A DNA stretch of 20,121 nucleotides from Poronia punctata (taxonomy: Eukaryota; Ascomycota; Sordariomycetes; Xylariales; Xylariaceae), in contig MU401872.1 in the NCBI GenBank assembly GCA_022579005.1, positions 1 to 20,121 on the forward strand, read 5' to 3'. The translations under genes and the position numbers were made by a program. Each line of letters begins with the position of its first letter. The stretch's first letter is position 1. The notes beneath the pieces were generated by a model, which saw only the letters and a program-made list of their open reading frames with translations, did no database searches and was not told the origin of the DNA. Positions 19,895-20,121 of the stretch are shown piece by piece.

Positions 19895-20121
19895 AAAAGT
19901 ATAAAAGTATAAAAATATAAAAGTATAAAAGTATAAAAGTATAAAAGTATAAAAGTATAAAAGTATAAAAGTATAAAAGTATAAAAGTATAAAAGTATAA
20001 AAGTATAAAAGTATAAAAGTATAAAAGTATAAAAGTATAAAAGTATAAAAGTATAAAAGTATAAAAGTATAAAAGTATAAAAGTATAAAAGTATAAAAGT
20101 ATAAAAGTATAAAAGTATAAA
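19895..20121. repeat. (AAAAGTAT)n 8-bp satellite, at least 28 copies
   Basis: Tandem AAAAGTAT units in perfect phase from 19895 to the window end (227 bp, 28.4 copies). The only variant I see is AAAAATAT at 19911-19918. The array continues past the edge. The unit contains no CpA on either strand (its only C, on the minus strand, is followed by T), so RIP has no preferred target in it, which may explain how uniform it stays in this mutated block. Assembly collapse or read-length limits could affect its true length. Confidence 0.95.

Noticed and set aside
19895..20121. Array considered as a telomere or CRISPR
   Set aside because: The unit does not resemble the usual fungal telomere TTAGGG, and there are no spacers between repeats.

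Overview
The window is nuclear DNA of a filamentous ascomycete (Pezizomycotina-type). Three things point there: a gene for the fungus-only DASH/Dam1 kinetochore subunit Spc34, short fungal introns (59 and 89 nt) with recognisable branch sites, and long AT-rich blocks carrying the C-to-T / G-to-A damage typical of repeat-induced point mutation (RIP). No species can be named from this window alone.

Layout. 1-6750: very AT-rich; a RIP-degraded Ty3/gypsy chromovirus, running off the left edge. Its zinc knuckle, reverse transcriptase, RNase H, integrase and chromodomain-like blocks can still be read, all in one frame, ending at a polypurine tract (6355-6364) and a probable 3' LTR (6366 to about 6750). 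About 6751-10800: an island of ordinary base composition. It holds an intronless gene for a 155-aa acidic protein with a CxxC...CxxC C-terminus (7617-8084, +), a two-exon gene for a 69-aa Gln-rich protein (9073-9371, +), and the two-exon spc34 gene (10499-9688, -), convergent with the 69-aa gene. About 10801-12009: AT-rich again, with a 15-bp x 7 minisatellite (11173-11277) that reads on the minus strand as a basic pentapeptide repeat broken by CAA-to-TAA changes. 12015-18828: a second, structurally complete but dead Ty3/gypsy chromovirus with two 246-bp LTRs, a candidate TTATA target duplication, and RT, RNase H, integrase and chromodomain blocks in one frame. 18834-19894: unassigned AT-rich DNA. 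19895-20121: a near-perfect (AAAAGTAT)n satellite running off the right edge.

The three island genes show no sign of a shared pathway. Spc34 is a housekeeping mitotic gene; the two small + strand genes are unrecognised. The window is best read as a small gene island squeezed between RIP-inactivated retrotransposons. I found no convincing new multi-gene system. The most useful observations are the purely substitutional decay of both elements, the RIP-resistant satellite, the decayed pentapeptide-repeat reading frame, and the short spc34 first exon that a simple ORF scan would miss.
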